64,000 nucleotides of DNA from Motacilla alba alba (GCF_015832195.1 NC_052019.1:42349016-42413015); one strand, 5' to 3'. Counted from the first letter of the stretch, positions 27,561 to 41,944 are shown. Translations and numbers: made by a program. Notes: generated by a model from the letters alone, not told the origin.

Positions 27561-30500
27561 TTCTGGTAAGAAGTATTTCCAGAAAGCTGCACATTTGAGA
27601 AGGCACTTAAAAAGCCCAGACCTCTTTGTTTAAACTCCGATTGAAGACAGACCCATACGCTCTCCATATTATTTATTAGTTATTGTCTTATTTAATCCCC
27701 TTTGGAAAGGCAACAATAGAGGAGTTACAGTGCTTCACTTTTTTTTCCAAGCTAGTGATGTTATTCCTTAACTTAGAAGCTGAAAGCAGACCATACCATA
27801 CACTTAACTACCAGCACAGATGGGCTACTGTTATCCACCTCATTTCTCATTTGCCCCATTCCTGACTCACTAACAGTCACCATTAGTGATGCACTGGTCT
27901 CCAGCACATCACTGGGGACCACAGGTTTTTATCCAAATACCTGAGCTCAGCAGATGCATCCCCACCCTCATGCAGAAGTGCACTTTTCCTGATCACTCTT
28001 GAAGAATACAAGCATTTGGGAGCTGGGAAAAAGCCCCTGGTAGACTCACCCCACGTGCACACCATGCTAGTTTCAAATTCTCACCTCCAGGCCAGCCTAC
28101 GAAGGAAAACCAGGAGTACAAAGGGGCACTTGCAAAAGGGAAGAAGAAGATGGTCACCAACCTAAGAGTGATCCACTTACAACTGAGGAGCACCACACTC
28201 CCAACAACTTCAGAAAGACTGGGTGACAAACAGGAGCAGGCTTCTGTTTTTCATACCAGGTTCCTCAGTAAAAACAAACACACCAAAAAAAACCACAATG
28301 CCCTTATTCTCTCCTGCTAGGTAAAATCCTATTAAACAAGTAGAAAGATCAAGAGACTTCAGTCTCCCTTCCCCACAGAAGCAAATTGCCCTCAAACAAA
28401 AGGTTATTTTAGGTACCTCTACTGAAGTTCTTGTTTTGAAGAGACATTTGTTTTCAGGGAAGACATACATAAGAGTCAGACTGCACCCTGAAATCTGATT
28501 TTACTCCTTTAATGATGGGCTTGGGCATCTGGAGTGTATATGAGCAACAGCTAGCCTCCAGTTCAGCTTGTAAAAACTTTTTGTGGGGGTTAGGGATTTT
28601 CCCAGGACTTCTCATGTTAGAATAAATTAACTTAAGTGTGTATGGAAGGTAGAAATACATATGACTGAAAAGTTGGGCTAAAAATAGCACTACAATTGCA
28701 TTGTTCATAGTGAGGGAAAGGAAACCTGGGGGCGGGGAGGGGGGAATACATATATTTAACAGCTGTCTCAACATAATGTCAGATTTATTCAAGATTTCTA
28801 AAATGGTCTTTGACAAGCCTTGACTCTGGCTAGGACTGGAAAGGGTATTGAGAGTGGACTATTTCTTGTGATTTATATAAGAGACCACTGTGACTAGTTT
28901 GAAAAACCTGCTTACAAGTGCAGTAAATTAAAACAGAAGCCTACATAAGACATGTACCTTACAGACAAAAGGCTTAAAGCATTCTTCAGTCTGAATCACC
29001 AGAGTGTGGTTTGCAAAGGGAAATCAGCTTCAAGAATTTCTGCTAGCCAAAGATGTAATCTCCAGTATTTAGAAGAATCTTCTATTAGCACACTTGGGAA
29101 ACTAAAACCGAAACTCATGCAGCTATATCATGCTTCCAAAGGCATGGCACTTAGCCTCTGTATCAAAAACTGCAGAAGGTAACAGTGGTTCACAGCTCAC
29201 ACTGGTTCATGTAGTAGTCTCATGTATCAAAAAGCTTACATGGTGCATACAGCAACCTCCACACAAGTGCAATTTAAAAAAACATCTAATTTTGCATGTG
29301 CAGAAGAGTGGAAAATGAAACCATGTGCATTTGATCAAAGATGGGCATGTTGGCCTTCCCCTTAGCTCTGAGAGATAATTGCACAAATTTTCACATAGAA
29401 TTAGAACATTACTGAATTCATCAACAGAGCCTTGCACAGACTGTACCACAAAGAAAACACTTCAGACATCTTCACAGCAAGTGAAAACCCCACAGACAGA
29501 GCAGCTCTGCATAAGAAGTGTATTACTTTCACAGATCGAAGAGAAGTCAGATTGTGATCTTTCTTAAAACCCTGGTTTTCCCTCTCCCTTCAGGCAGATA
29601 CATTCCCCTCCAGAGGCCAAGAAATTACTGAGCAAAGGTTCATTCCAACTCCCACAGCCCTCTCCAAGCCCCATGAGTAAGTCAATACAGGCAACTCCTT
29701 TGGCTTCTACCAAAATGTCTGCTGAGGCACATAATCTATGCCAAACAGTTCTGGAAAGGCATAATATCTTTACTGTGAAACTCTAGCACCAGTTTGGATG
29801 TCCAGTACAACTGGCTACACAGAACGGCCACTTCTCCTTGGAATGAAACACAGGATTTGAGATTAGGTCCAAAATCCTTTCTTTTAGATCCCCTAGGGCA
29901 TGGTTGAGTAATAACTAGTGGCATCTTATCAGAGAAGAGACTGGGGGAAATGGCATCTTACGGATATGCTTTGCTTGCCATTACCTCTTTGTGATGCCAG
30001 CTGGTGACGTTTAGAGCACCCACCTCAAATGACATACGGGAATTCAGGAGTCAAAAGTCTCCCATGACAGTTACCTTCCAGAGCATATGATGACCCTGTA
30101 AGCCTTTGTGTCACCAAGCAAATTTAACGGATCAAAATCAAACCTGTCATAGACTTCTACACAGTGTTTCAATGCCCCTTTTCAGTGATGGGGATTTATT
30201 AGCTGTTGTTTGTGGAGGAATGACCAGGAATAGAGCAGCTGATATTCTTAATGAAGGCTTGACAGCTCATCTTTGTATAAAAACAGTTAGTTAATACACT
30301 CTGCATGTAACAACCAAGAAGGCTAAGGCAAAGGGCTGGAGAACAAGGAAGCAACCCCAAAAGAAAAAGAAGAAATTAATAAGCAAGGGAGGGATCTGAG
30401 ACTTCCACCCTCTTCATCATCTCCTGTTACACAGGTCAAAACAGAACAATGTGTTGGCCACTTCTTCTCTGATTTGACTATTGCTATTGGAATAAAATAT

Positions 30501-31715
30501 TTTCTTGAGTATATCTGTCACCATTTGCCTTGAATAACTACAGTCAAAAAGGTTTTTGTATTAAACCTTGGGGTAAAAGGTCCCTGTCCAGTAGGGATTC
30601 CTCCCTTGTTCCACAGAACCTACCCAAGGTATCACTTCCACACTTGAGGGGTTACGATTGCCTATAGCAGCTTCTCCCCTTCTTTTGTGTCAGTTAAAAT
30701 AAAGCTGCCTGATTTTGAATTCCCATATAAACCTAGCTTCAAGTCAGCACAGCTCCACCAGAGAAGCACAGCTGGGAGATGCAAAGTGCCTTTTATCTGC
30801 TAGACTGCCTACATGTTGAGCTGAAACAATGGGTCAATTATCCCAGCACTATGTTCTTCCTGGGCTAAAAGAGGATAGTAAGTTGAGATCTCATCAATCA
30901 CTCCAGCTCCTATTGCTCCTGCAGAGAGAATTGTTATGACAACAGGAGGCTGAAACTCAGGTTTATTGTAACCAAACAGATGGATTCCAAAAGTCTGGGA
31001 CATTCTTGCAATGGAAAAGCTGATGAATTACAGAAGAAAAAACATATGACATTTATTTAACTTTCTGATTTTCTTCAATGCATTGCTAGGACAAGCAAAC
31101 AAATCTTAAAAGAAAAAAAAAAGAAAGAAATAAAAAGAGCAAACAGTAATGTCATTATTGTTTCTATATTCCATACAGTAGTGATGTCTTCTATGCCCTT
31201 GACCTTCCTACCTCAAATCCCTAGATGGAACCCTGATTTCAGAAAGAGGTGGGGCTTACATCGTGCTAGAGAAAGTGTCTCCAGTTCCACTCCCTATTCT
31301 GTTTTTCTCTACTGGCCAATGGTGTTAACATTTGACAGAAGGGTAGCAGCCAAGAGACTACATTTCTATATGAAGACTGCCAGCTAAGCAGAGGACAGAA
31401 ACCTAAAGCAGCGCTCCCACAGCTAATAGCACATGCCAAAACATTCACACTCTCTGGGCAGAGGGAGAGCAGGCGAGACTAGAGATGGTGTGCGATCCAC
31501 AGCCTGGGATTACAGCAGGGGATGTAGGACACTTGGTAGGAAAGCAGGTTACACTGCTCAGGAACAGATCTCTGTACAATTGCAATAAAAATTTCCCTTT
31601 CCCCCCAGCAAAATAGAAGAGAAACACTTCTGAAGATGTATTGTAATGGGAGAATGCATGCCTTGTAGCTAGGTGAAACAGCAAGAAAACAGTTTCTGAT
31701 TCCAACCTTTCCTCT

Positions 31716-31880
31716 ACGTGTGTGTGTGTGTGCTTGCACATGCCTGCACACACAGCCAGAATGCACACTCACCCACAGAACCCAAATATGTGTGTAAGCA
31801 CACAGAATGCAGTAGACACTTCATGTTCACTCACACAGGGGAACAGTTAAACGCAGCAATCACTGCAAGTATATCCATGC
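31716..31880. repeat. GT/CA microsatellite and CA-rich tract
   Basis: A pure GT run at 31718-31732 is followed by about 150 bases rich in CACA, GCAC and CTCAC words, apparently a degraded dinucleotide expansion. Confidence 0.75.
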
Positions 31881-32931
31881 ATATGCGCACAGACAAAACC
31901 TGGGATTTCCAGCAAAGCTCGAGCAATTCAGTGTAATAAAAAAGGGCTCCTTGCAGCAAAGCACTTAACGAATGGCAGATTGTATCCAAAGGGTGCCATT
32001 ACCCAAGGGAGCTGGGGGGATTTGGCTGGAGCACACAGTATAAACAAATGGCCTGAAGATTTGTCAGGGTAAGGACTGCATTTAGCACAATCAGAAGGCT
32101 TCATCTCCTCTGAAGCCCTATATATTTCTTTCCCAAAGCAGATGAAGCTGCAATATTTTTTCCATACTTTAAAAGTAAAATTTTTGTGAGAGGAATCTAA
32201 TTTCTGAAAAGTATTGTACCCTCCCAGTATTTTCTCAGTTATGTTCTCCTCTCAGGCCCATTAGCAAAAAAATTAATACCTTTCATTTTAATGTAATTTC
32301 ATTATTCATTATCTTCTTACATACCAACCAGGGAAAACTGAAAAACCTAACAAGAGACAACACTCATTTTCTGGTTTAAATGGCCAGTACAGTCAAATAA
32401 CAGCTCTGTCATTGGCTACCTTATAGAAATCACCTTTTCACTTTCCCCTATAACCCATAATTTGAAATATTTGCAACTCCTCTTTGTCTTGAATAAAATA
32501 TATTATTTACACAATTTCTTTCTATTTTGAGATCTTAGAATTCCTCCTGGACTACAGCTCACACATCACTTGTGCAAGACTCTGATGGAGCATCTATTTC
32601 TGATTACAGTCTGGCAAAGTAAATAACAGAAAATTGGAATTCCAAGGAAAAGAACATTTCATGTTTCATCATGTTGTTATGATGAAAAAGGCAGACTTTT
32701 AGCTTGATTGTTTTATTTTTACCAATGGGTGCTTAGTGCTATGTTTTTATGCGCTCCCAGAATATGAGCCCGTGTACTCATGGTGTTCCAAAACCTCAAA
32801 ATCCACAGTCAATTATACTGCTCCAGAATGGTGGCTCTAGATTCCTTACCATCAGTTTCTACAGCAGAGGTACTGCTGGCTCCATCTGTCCCACACAGCC
32901 ATATTCCTTGTGGCTTTGAAAATGCACTGAC

Positions 32932-34634
32932 TCTTAGAATGCTTGAGGTTGGAAGAGACCTCTGGATGTTATCTGGTCCAACCCACTGATCAAACAGGGA
33001 CAAAGTCAGATGCCCAGGATCATATCCAGTCAGTCTTCAAAAATGAAGACTCTACAACCTCTCTGAGCAAGCTGACAGTGCTTGACCACCCTCACACTGA
33101 AAAAGTTTTATATTTTGTTTAGACAGCACCTCCTGTGTTTCAGTTTGTGTTCCCTGCTTCCAGTTCTGTCATTGTGCAGCACTGGAAAGAGCCTGACTCC
33201 ATCCCAAACCTTCTCTTCTCCAGGCTGAACAGTCCCAGTTCTCTCAGCTCTTCCTCATAGGATGGATGCTCCAATCCTTTTATTATCTTTGTGGCCCTCT
33301 CAGAGGGGCTTTCAGGTAAATTCACATCTTACTTTTGTTGGGGAGCCCAAAACTGGACACAGCACTTCAGGCCTCACCGGTACTAAGGACAGGGACAGGA
33401 TCGCCTTCCTTCACCTGCTGACCACCTCTCTCCTAACAGCCCAAGGTACTTGTTAGCCTTCCTTGCCACACAGTGCACTGCTGGATCACAGTCAGCTTGG
33501 TGTTTGCCAGGACTCCCAGGTCCCAAGGTACCTTCCAGATGGTCAATCCCTGTTATGCACTGCTGCCCCGGGTTGTTTATCCTCAGGTGCAGGACTCTGC
33601 ACTTTGCTTTCATGAACATCATGTGACTGTTATGGCCCATTTCTCCAGCTTATCGAGGTCTCTTTGAATGACAGCACAACTATGTAGTCTCTCTCACTCC
33701 TGAGTTTTATGTCACCTGACATGATGATACATTTTTTTTCAAACTTGCTGAGGGTTCACTCTGTATCAGTGACCAGATCATTACTGAAGAGGTTAAAGAG
33801 AGAAGGACAAGGCCCAGAAGACCTGGAGGAGGAAGGCATTGAAAACCTCAGGTGTCCTTTGTCACCAAGTCCTCTGCCCCATTCAGAAGCAGCCCCACAT
33901 TTTTCCTTGTCTCCCATTTACTGCCGATATACTTGTACCCTTCCTTTCATGCCCTTTGTCAGATTCAACTCCAAGTAGGCTTTGGATTTCCTAAACCCAT
34001 CCCTGCATGCTTGGACGTAATCTCTATGTGCCTTCTGAGTCACCTGTCCCTGTTTTTACCTCATGGATGCTGCCTTTGTGTTTGAATTTAGTTAAAAGCA
34101 ACTTGTTCTTCAGTGCAGGCATCTTAGCAGGAAACCAAGCTGCCTTTGCTTGGTTTTCCTGCTCAGGTTGATGGACTGATCTTGAACTCAGAGAATGTGA
34201 TTCTGGAAAAAAACCTACCAGATCTCCCAGACACCTCATCTCTCTGGGTTCATAACTCACACAGTTTTTCCAAACAAGACCCTGAACAGGCACAAGTTTT
34301 CTCTCCTGAAGTCTAGGGCTATGGTCCTGTTATTTGACTTGCTTCCTCATCTCAGGACTCACCATCTCAGTCATCACAATCAAAGCTGTCCCTGGCCTGT
34401 GCCTCCCTGGCCAGTGATACAAAGCACTTCCCCTCATTGCCTGCTCCATCACCTACACCAGGATATCACCATGAATGAGCTCCAGAAACCTCTTGCGCTG
34501 CTTGTGTGCTCAGCTGTATTGTTGCTTCAGCAGATGTTGCAGTGTCCAAAGCCTGCCATGAGAACTAGGGCCTGGAGACTTCTTCCAGCTGTCCGAAAGT
34601 CTCATCTCCTCCTTCCTGATCAGGGGGTTGCAGT
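32932..34634 (-). mobile_element. CR1 LINE fragment, long internal-deleted copy, minus strand
   Basis: Read on the minus strand, this starts with sequence matching the CR1 segment after the endonuclease domain, continues to the reverse transcriptase C-terminus, and ends with a decayed 3' tail at about 32932. The frame fragment [20 protein letters not shown] (from 33140-33325) and MKAKCRVLHLRINNPGQQC (from 33383-33640) are diagnostic of CR1 ORF2. Between about 33830 and 33890 the order jumps to a more 5' CR1 block, so most of the catalytic reverse transcriptase is deleted. Many stops show it is inactive. Confidence 0.85.
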
Positions 34635-35427
34635 TAAAAATATTATTTATGGCATACTAGTCGGCAGCTTGTAACAATCCTGGAAGTACTTCTGTGTAAT
34701 GGTTTTTCAGTGAAAATACAAGCAAAATAAAACCTGAGTCAGGAAAAAGCTTCTCTCTATATACTGAAGCCCATCCTCTTTTTTCCAGTTGTTTCATCTG
34801 TAGGCTAAAGGGTATCCAATAATTACAACTACATTTGAGCTGAAATCAAAATATAGTAACTCACAATTTGGATTATCCAAACTTACACCTTCAAAAGCAC
34901 AGCTTGATTTATGGATGCCTGGAAGATATTTTGTGCATAAGCTCCCAGCCATCACACAAATACTGCAACACATAAGATCTCCCCTCCAAAGGAATATGTT
35001 TGCAAATACTGAACAGCATGCCCCATAATGAACTGCCAATTTAGAGACAGGAATAACTTTTAAAAAACAGTCCTGATTTGGTAGCCACAGATGGGGATAA
35101 AGCTGTACTTGTTAATGCCATCCCAGTAAGTCAGGCCCTTTTTTGATTTATGCAAATCTAACCCAAAAAGTAACACATAGCTATGCATTTCTATCACCTC
35201 CAATTTCAGCATGAACAAGAGAATAACTGATGAGTGTCAAGGAAGTAACTGGTATATTACCTCTTCTCAGCACAAGCAAAGCCAGCAGCATGATAATACC
35301 AGTGAGACCCATGTTCAAATATGCATTATAGTACAAATGCTCCTAAAATAGTTCCAAGAATAGAGCCAAAGAATTCAGAATTTGTCCCCTCCTTATGATT
35401 TAAAAAAAACAAACAGTTGAGTGTATT

Positions 35428-35470
35428 TTATAAGTAATATATATTTAATATATAATATATTTTAAAATAC
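35428..35470. repeat. TA-rich low-complexity block
   Basis: About 43 bases composed almost only of A and T with repeated TATA/ATAT words. It has no gene context and may be matrix-attachment-like by composition only. Confidence 0.75.
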
Positions 35471-38400
35471 TTAACTGCAAGGAGCAAGATGCCAGCCTCC
35501 CTTATACGAAGACATATTGCCCTATAAGGTCACAACTAAGCAGTTTTACTTTATCTATGAACATTTGTACAGCCAAACCTTAGCCTTGCTTAGACTGGTG
35601 ACAGGGCTGAGCATCCCTTTGTGCTGGGCTAAATAATGAGGTAAGTTTCAGAGCTCAGTGCTGGGACCTTGGAGTATTATTGGACTGACTCCAAAAATGT
35701 CAAAACCCCCCTTGCTAGAAAACAAAACTTATACAGATAGTTGCAACGGTTTGTTTGAAATCTCACTGAATTAAGCAAAGCTGAAAATACAAGATTTTTT
35801 TTCCCAGCCCTGTACCTCTTTCACAGAGCTACCCTTCTGCTTTCCAAGAACAAGGCAAGGTAAAGAGGGAGCATATACACACACTGCTGTAAAGCAAAGC
35901 AGCTGGGAACTGACACTGCTAAATTAGGGCAATCTCATTCATCTACTTAATATACAAAGCAGATCTGAAGAGAAACCTCAAGAAACTGCTCAACAGTTGT
36001 CATTCTCTACAAGCAAACAGCCAAAGGAAAGTCTGCTCAAGCATAAGGTAAGTATTCACAGACATATTGCAGACACAGGTAATAACGCTAATAGGTCTTC
36101 TACAGCTATAAATAGGTGAGAGATGCCGGATGCTTCTCTTTCTTCTTCACAAAATCAAGAAATAAATAACATCCAAAATTCAGAGACATGTCCCAAAAAT
36201 AACAGCGGGTGTTTCAAATATGTGGCTAGCCCCTATGGCTATAGAACAGCTGTGCATTGCATAGCTTTAGAGAATTAAAGCTGTTACCTGCACACATTCT
36301 AAATGCACAGCCAGCATTAATGACACAGGCCATCTAGGAAGGATTAAGGATTAGTTATCATTTCAACCCAATGAAAGAAGATCTATATTTCTTTTTTAGA
36401 CACGTAATTCACAGGAGAATCGTGCTTGCCAACACTCTGAAAAAATAATCTTTCAGAATTCTTGCAAACCCACTGTGTTATGATTTCATCTCATGAAATA
36501 CAACACCTTTACATTAAACCTCATAAAACTAAATCCTGCTGGATCTCTTCCAGGCTCAGAGAATAAACAGCTATATCAGTGATGCCTAGAACAGTAATAT
36601 CTGGCTCACTGTCGTATGGCATGTTCCCATTTACAGAGGGGAGCAGGTCTGCAAACAGCTAATTCAATATGCTATCACAAAATCCTCACATATAATGAAT
36701 TTCCCACATAATTGTTCTAAGAAATACTTCAAGAAGAAGGAAAAAAATGCTTTGAAAACTATAATACATATTTATTTATACTAGGTTTTGGGGGGAGAGC
36801 TTGTTAACCTGTTCCCTCCCTTCCCCTTAATGTAACACGTTGCAGAGCAGCTCTGGTTTTCAGCAAGCAGGAGTAGGTTAAGCTGTCTGGGGCTCTGGTC
36901 GATAGCAAAGGGGAGAAATTTGTTGTCAAAAGAGTTCAAATGCACAGAAGAATATATCTAATGAGTTTACTCTGTAAAACATGATTATTCCCCCTTTGCT
37001 GTCAGAAGTGCTACTCAAATTCCTTTCAGGCCTGCCGGTCCAGCCCAGAGCATGAGTAAGGAAGATATCCAAATAATCAGTACAATTACGCCAGGCAACA
37101 AAGATCTAGTGCTCAAGCCCTCCTCAGAATCTCAGGACAAATGTCTTCCATAGAGATGGAGACTGATGTATGGCCAGAGAATAAAAGCAATTTTCTATGT
37201 GATTTAGAATCTTCTCCCATTTCCCGTGTAGAATTGTGCTTCAGTCCCCTGGTCCAGGCAGAGGTTTGCACGTCTTCATGTGGAAACTGAAGTTACAGAC
37301 CCATGTATGCAGATGTCACACACTCCTTCCATCTTGCCTATCATTTATCTGGCTAATTACATCTCAGGCAAACCACAACCAGGTCCACAGTGCAGGAACA
37401 GGAGCCAAGGAGCACATGAACTGATAGCACTCCTTACCAGGGCCTGAATTCCCCTAAGGTTCCCCTTCTCATTTATTCCATTCTGACCACAGCATTCTGG
37501 GTTTTAGTAGCCACAACTGGAGTACGATACTTCTACAGCAAAAGGGAGAGGTTAACAGCACTGTAACCTGCCCATGTCTAGTGACACAAAGCAGAGGGAA
37601 GAATCCCAATACATGTGGTCAGGTGGGAGCCAACGGGGAAGGGACAAAGGTTCCCTGGGAATTGTTAGGAGATCTTTTTTGAAGTGGTAGAAGAGAAACA
37701 TCCCTGTTAAGATGGTTGATTAGATGACACAACAACAGGACAAGGTCGCTGACCCCATCTTCAGAATTAATGAGGAGGGGCTATGTGTGGAGGGCAGTAG
37801 ATTGTGCCTCCAAGCTCCCTGTCAAACAGAGGACTATGCAGGACACCTTCAGTAGCTGGACATCACACTCCTGGTCCTTCCCTGGGGTGGGGAACACTGA
37901 CACTCTAGGAACGCTCACCATGGATTTATGGTTCTCTTGACCAGCAAGTGACTTCTGTCAGAAAACTACTATATATATGAGTGTTAGAATTACAAACATT
38001 TGAGGGTGGGAGGAGAGAATGGCACTCTTGATCATCTGAGAAGCTCTAACTTTGAACTGGCTAATGACCCCAGCCCACAACTAGCCACTCTTATTAGGGG
38101 CACACCCAGGCAGACTCCGCAACACAGCGTCAGGGGAAGTCACAGTGTCCACAGGGGCAAATAATTGTGAGGGGAAGAGAAGCAAAAAAGAACAAAACAC
38201 AGGTGACAGCACACCAACGTGAACTGGTATTGTCCTTCTTAAGAGCTTACTCTGATATTTCAAGCACAATTTTCAACACAACTTCATCATTTTCAACCAA
38301 ACCAAATGAAGATAATGCAACATGGTTTCAGCTTTGTTCATCTTTTTCAGCGTGAACTCTTTCAACCCCCAAATGCATAACTCTAAACACTAAGTAGCAA

Positions 38401-40454
38401 AGTATACATGTCTGTAAACCATGGTAACTTTTATTTTTAATGTTTATAAAACTACTCAAAACAACATGATTTCACTAAATATCCACAGAAATAAATATTA
38501 ATTCTAAACTGACCCTTTCACACTTTCTGCTACAACTTTAAGTAAAGGGTCTAAACAAACCTTGTTTGCTGTGAAATCCTCTAGAGAAAACAATACTGCA
38601 CAAATAAACCAGAGAAATACATTCTCACATTTTTTCCAAAAATTAAGTTTTCCCTGCAGAAAGTAAGTCACCCCAACTACATATCAGCTGGGAACATGGG
38701 ATGCAAGACACTTACTTCCCTCAAAACTAGGAGTTACAACAATAGCAGAAGACCAAGCAACAACAAACTATTTGGGTGGCCAAAAGGCAGCTAAGATGGA
38801 TTAGTCCCACAGTCAACAGAGAGCTGGGAATACTGAAAATATTGAAATTTACAGAAACAAATTATTAATTTAAAGTATGAAAATCCATCAAAATAATAAA
38901 TAAATGGGCTAGATAGTCCTAAAACTCACCTCAGCTTATACTACAAGTATGCATTTGCATGTACTGAGAAAGGAAAAACAGATGTGGAGAAGAGCATGTT
39001 TATAATGCATTTCAAACAGGAGTTCCTTTACAAGACTCTTCAGCTTTACCTGTCTGCACCAAGTTCAGGAAAGCAAAACTGTACAATTCTAGCCTGAAAG
39101 CAGAATAGTAGAAGAAAGAAGAAATTTGAGATGTTGAACAAAAGTTTTGATATATTCCTTGAATACAGGGTAAATGAAAGTTGCTTGCTTTTTCTCAGTT
39201 ATTTCTGAACTTGTGCAAACTGCAAATATAATACCAATACATCATAAGCTATGTCATGCAGACTGCCTCTGAGTCAGCTACTTCAAACTTCTGGATTTTT
39301 TTTTTTTATTATTGAAAATACCAACTCTAGAGTCTGCAAATATATTTAAATTACTGATCATGGGCCTACTAGTTTGATTATTTTAATCACTGTGTAATTT
39401 AATTCCAATGCAATACAGAGGCTTGCTGATTAGATCAATCTGACATCTCTGTTTCATTTTTTTTTTTTTAATAGCATAGCTTTGGGGAACAGGTTCTCTT
39501 GATTTTGCATTTTAAAATGTCTTACTACAAATTATTATTATTATAAAATAATTTCCCTTGACAAGTAACGGGTGTCCAGACCTTGAGGCCATGAGACTAG
39601 CTATCTATCAGCAAATCTGACATTTCCCTGCAAGAAGCAATTAGTGCTGAAAGTGAGTTTCTGTACCTGCCTTACTCACACACTCATTTAGAGCTCTTTT
39701 CTCTGCTAAGCACTGCAGAAGCAGAGCAGTCAGTGGCTATTCTTGCCCATCCATCTGCAGATTTATGTGACCCCCCCCCCAGCACACAGATCCACACCAA
39801 AGCTCACCAATGTCCACAGCTTCAGCCACTCATCAGGGGAAGTACTAATGGTAACTTTGGACACAAATGGCCAAAACCCACCAAAGTCCTAACAGGGAGT
39901 AAAATTTGGAGCTAGACCCCTCATCACAGCAACAACAGCAAACTCACATGGTGGCCAATGGTGGCAGTATTTCTGTCCCCTGTCACCCCGCCCAGATGGA
40001 GGCAGCAATTCTCCTTTCTCCCCACCTGAAGCACCCATGCCCCTCACAGAAGCCAGGCATTTTAGCATAAACACCCTGTCCTTTTGTATGGCTCACGCCG
40101 TGGGGCCCCGCTCTCTGCTCAAGGTGCTAGCTACTACCAGGCTGCAAATAGCAGCTAGGGGGAAAGAAAGGAAAGATTTATTACATTACAGCTTTTTAAA
40201 CAAAATACACTAGGAAAACCAGGTACCATGCAATTATATCCCTCCAGGGCATGGTTCTGCTACCTTTGCTATCCAGCACTTAGATGAGATAGATAGTAAA
40301 GGGAATGGTAATTACAAACAGAAATTCTGCATGAGCAGAAATGCTCACCACGACAAAAACTGTAGCCAGATATAGATACGTGTCTGATAAATTTGAAGGA
40401 TTGTAACTTACTGAAGTACTAGCATACAAATAAATCTGGATTTCTATACATTCA

Positions 40455-40472
40455 TGTGTGTGTGTGTGTGTG
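40455..40472. repeat. (TG)9 microsatellite
   Basis: Nine uninterrupted TG units in A/T-rich DNA. Likely polymorphic in length; no other role evident. Confidence 0.9.
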
Positions 40473-40874
40473 CATAATACAACATCTAAGCACCTATTTT
40501 TACTGCTTTGTATAAATGGAAAGTACAAAGCAACATTAAAAAGGAGAGGTCTGGAATAATATTTAATAATGTTCCTACAGAAAACATTCCAAACAGATTA
40601 AAAAAAAAAAAAAGAAGAAGAAAAACTGAAAATTTAAAGATACTAAATGCAGGGAAACTATGGAGGGAATGACCACTATAATTTAAAAAGCAATAAAAGT
40701 GAAAACCTAGAAAACTCTGTGTGATTTGGTTTCATTTCCATTTGAAAGTAATCAGCCTCAATTTGATCTTTCCCACCCATGATAGAGTAGAGATGGCCTG
40801 GAGTTCCAGTCCCCAAACAGAGTTTCTAGAGAAGAAGGGCAGCGAGCAGAAATACAGAGCATGGTGTTTCTAGG

Positions 40875-41060
40875 GGGAAGATCGATACCCCGTGTCACCG
40901 GGCAAAGGAAAACACCACACGGTGTGCACAAGCGCCACCAAGAGGTTCTTCTGCCTCCGCCCAAAGAATTTTTTCCCCCTGTGCCGCTCGGGCACATCCT
41001 CAACACCTTTCGAGCATGCTCGCCGCTGCATTTTCAGTGAGCATTCCAAACGGAAAGCAA
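40875..41060. promoter_or_regulatory. Small CpG-rich patch with palindromes, possible regulatory element
   Basis: About a dozen CpG dinucleotides occur in roughly 180 bases, in a region where CpG is otherwise rare. The patch contains a perfect 12-bp palindrome CGAGCATGCTCG (41011-41022), an inverted repeat TGTGCC-n5-GGCACA (40980-40996) and CACACGGTGTG (40916-40926). The overlapping 125-codon + frame is not recognisable as a protein. A regulatory role about 4.8 kb upstream of SFRP2 is inference. Confidence 0.35.
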
Positions 41061-41944
41061 AGAAAAGGAGAACTTATTTTTTAAGGGTTCCTTCCAAAGA
41101 AGAGGGGAGAAGAGGGGAAGATATATCTACAGCACGCGCAGTTTTTGACAATGGAACTTTTAAATGTTGTGGCAACAGAAAACAAGATTGCTGCCCAGTC
41201 TGGATCTGGAAAATGTTAAATTCCACCTTATCAGCCACCGAAACAGCACCGGGAGGGATCTGCTGCTGAGCTGCCTCACATCAAAATCTATGCAATCCTA
41301 TTTTTTTCCTGTCAAATTCAACTACAAGATTCAACTAGTAATAATATTTCTGTAATGTGATGTTGGAGAACATTTTTAAAGGTAAGCAGAAATTTTCTTC
41401 AGATGTTTTCATCGTGGTGAGAAAACCAGTTTTGCCCTCATCACTGCCCTTTCATGAGCTGAAGAGAATGAGCTGAAAAGCCACAGGTATTTTGTTCCTG
41501 TACAATGTTAAGGGCAAGTCCTCAAGCTCCAGTTTTTTGCTTAGAAAGACCCTGAGGTCAGTATTCCCCTAATCTGCTTGGCCTGGCTCCTCTCACCACT
41601 CAGTGGGGCTGGACTCAATTCAGGGGTGAAAGCATCACCCAGACATTTGGGGAAAGTGGGTGCTTTGTGCCAGGTAAGGCTTGGCTGCCCTCCATGCATC
41701 CATGCCTCCCTTTGCAAATCATTGCTCTCAAAGTGGCAAATGATCCATCCTAGTCTCACCATCTCCCACCAAGGGAAACCAATCTGGGGGCTGCCCAGGA
41801 GCTGAAAGCTCAACGTTTTCTCCAGGAAGGGGAGAGGGGTGGAAACCTTGAATTAAGCCTCCCAGGTGAGGGTGCAGGAATCGTAGAGAGGTCTCAGGAG
41901 TGTCAGGCTGCAAGCCACCTGGTTAAACCCAGAATTTGGAGCAT

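Larger units (their letters stand above)
22106..32931. other. Gene-poor non-coding segment between two CR1 copies
   Basis: No gene was recognised. It includes a GC-rich, CA-word-rich block at 27220-27560, a G-rich run at 28728-28745, a CT-rich stretch near 24178-24205, and the CA tract at 31716. Remaining sequence is ordinary A/T-rich intergenic DNA. Confidence 0.6.
34635..40874. other. Gene-poor non-coding segment
   Basis: Nothing coding was recognised. It contains the TA-rich block at 35.4 kb, several T and A homopolymers (39296-39307, about 39458-39470, about 40599-40612) and the (TG)9 repeat. No open frame here exceeds about 80 codons. Confidence 0.6.
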
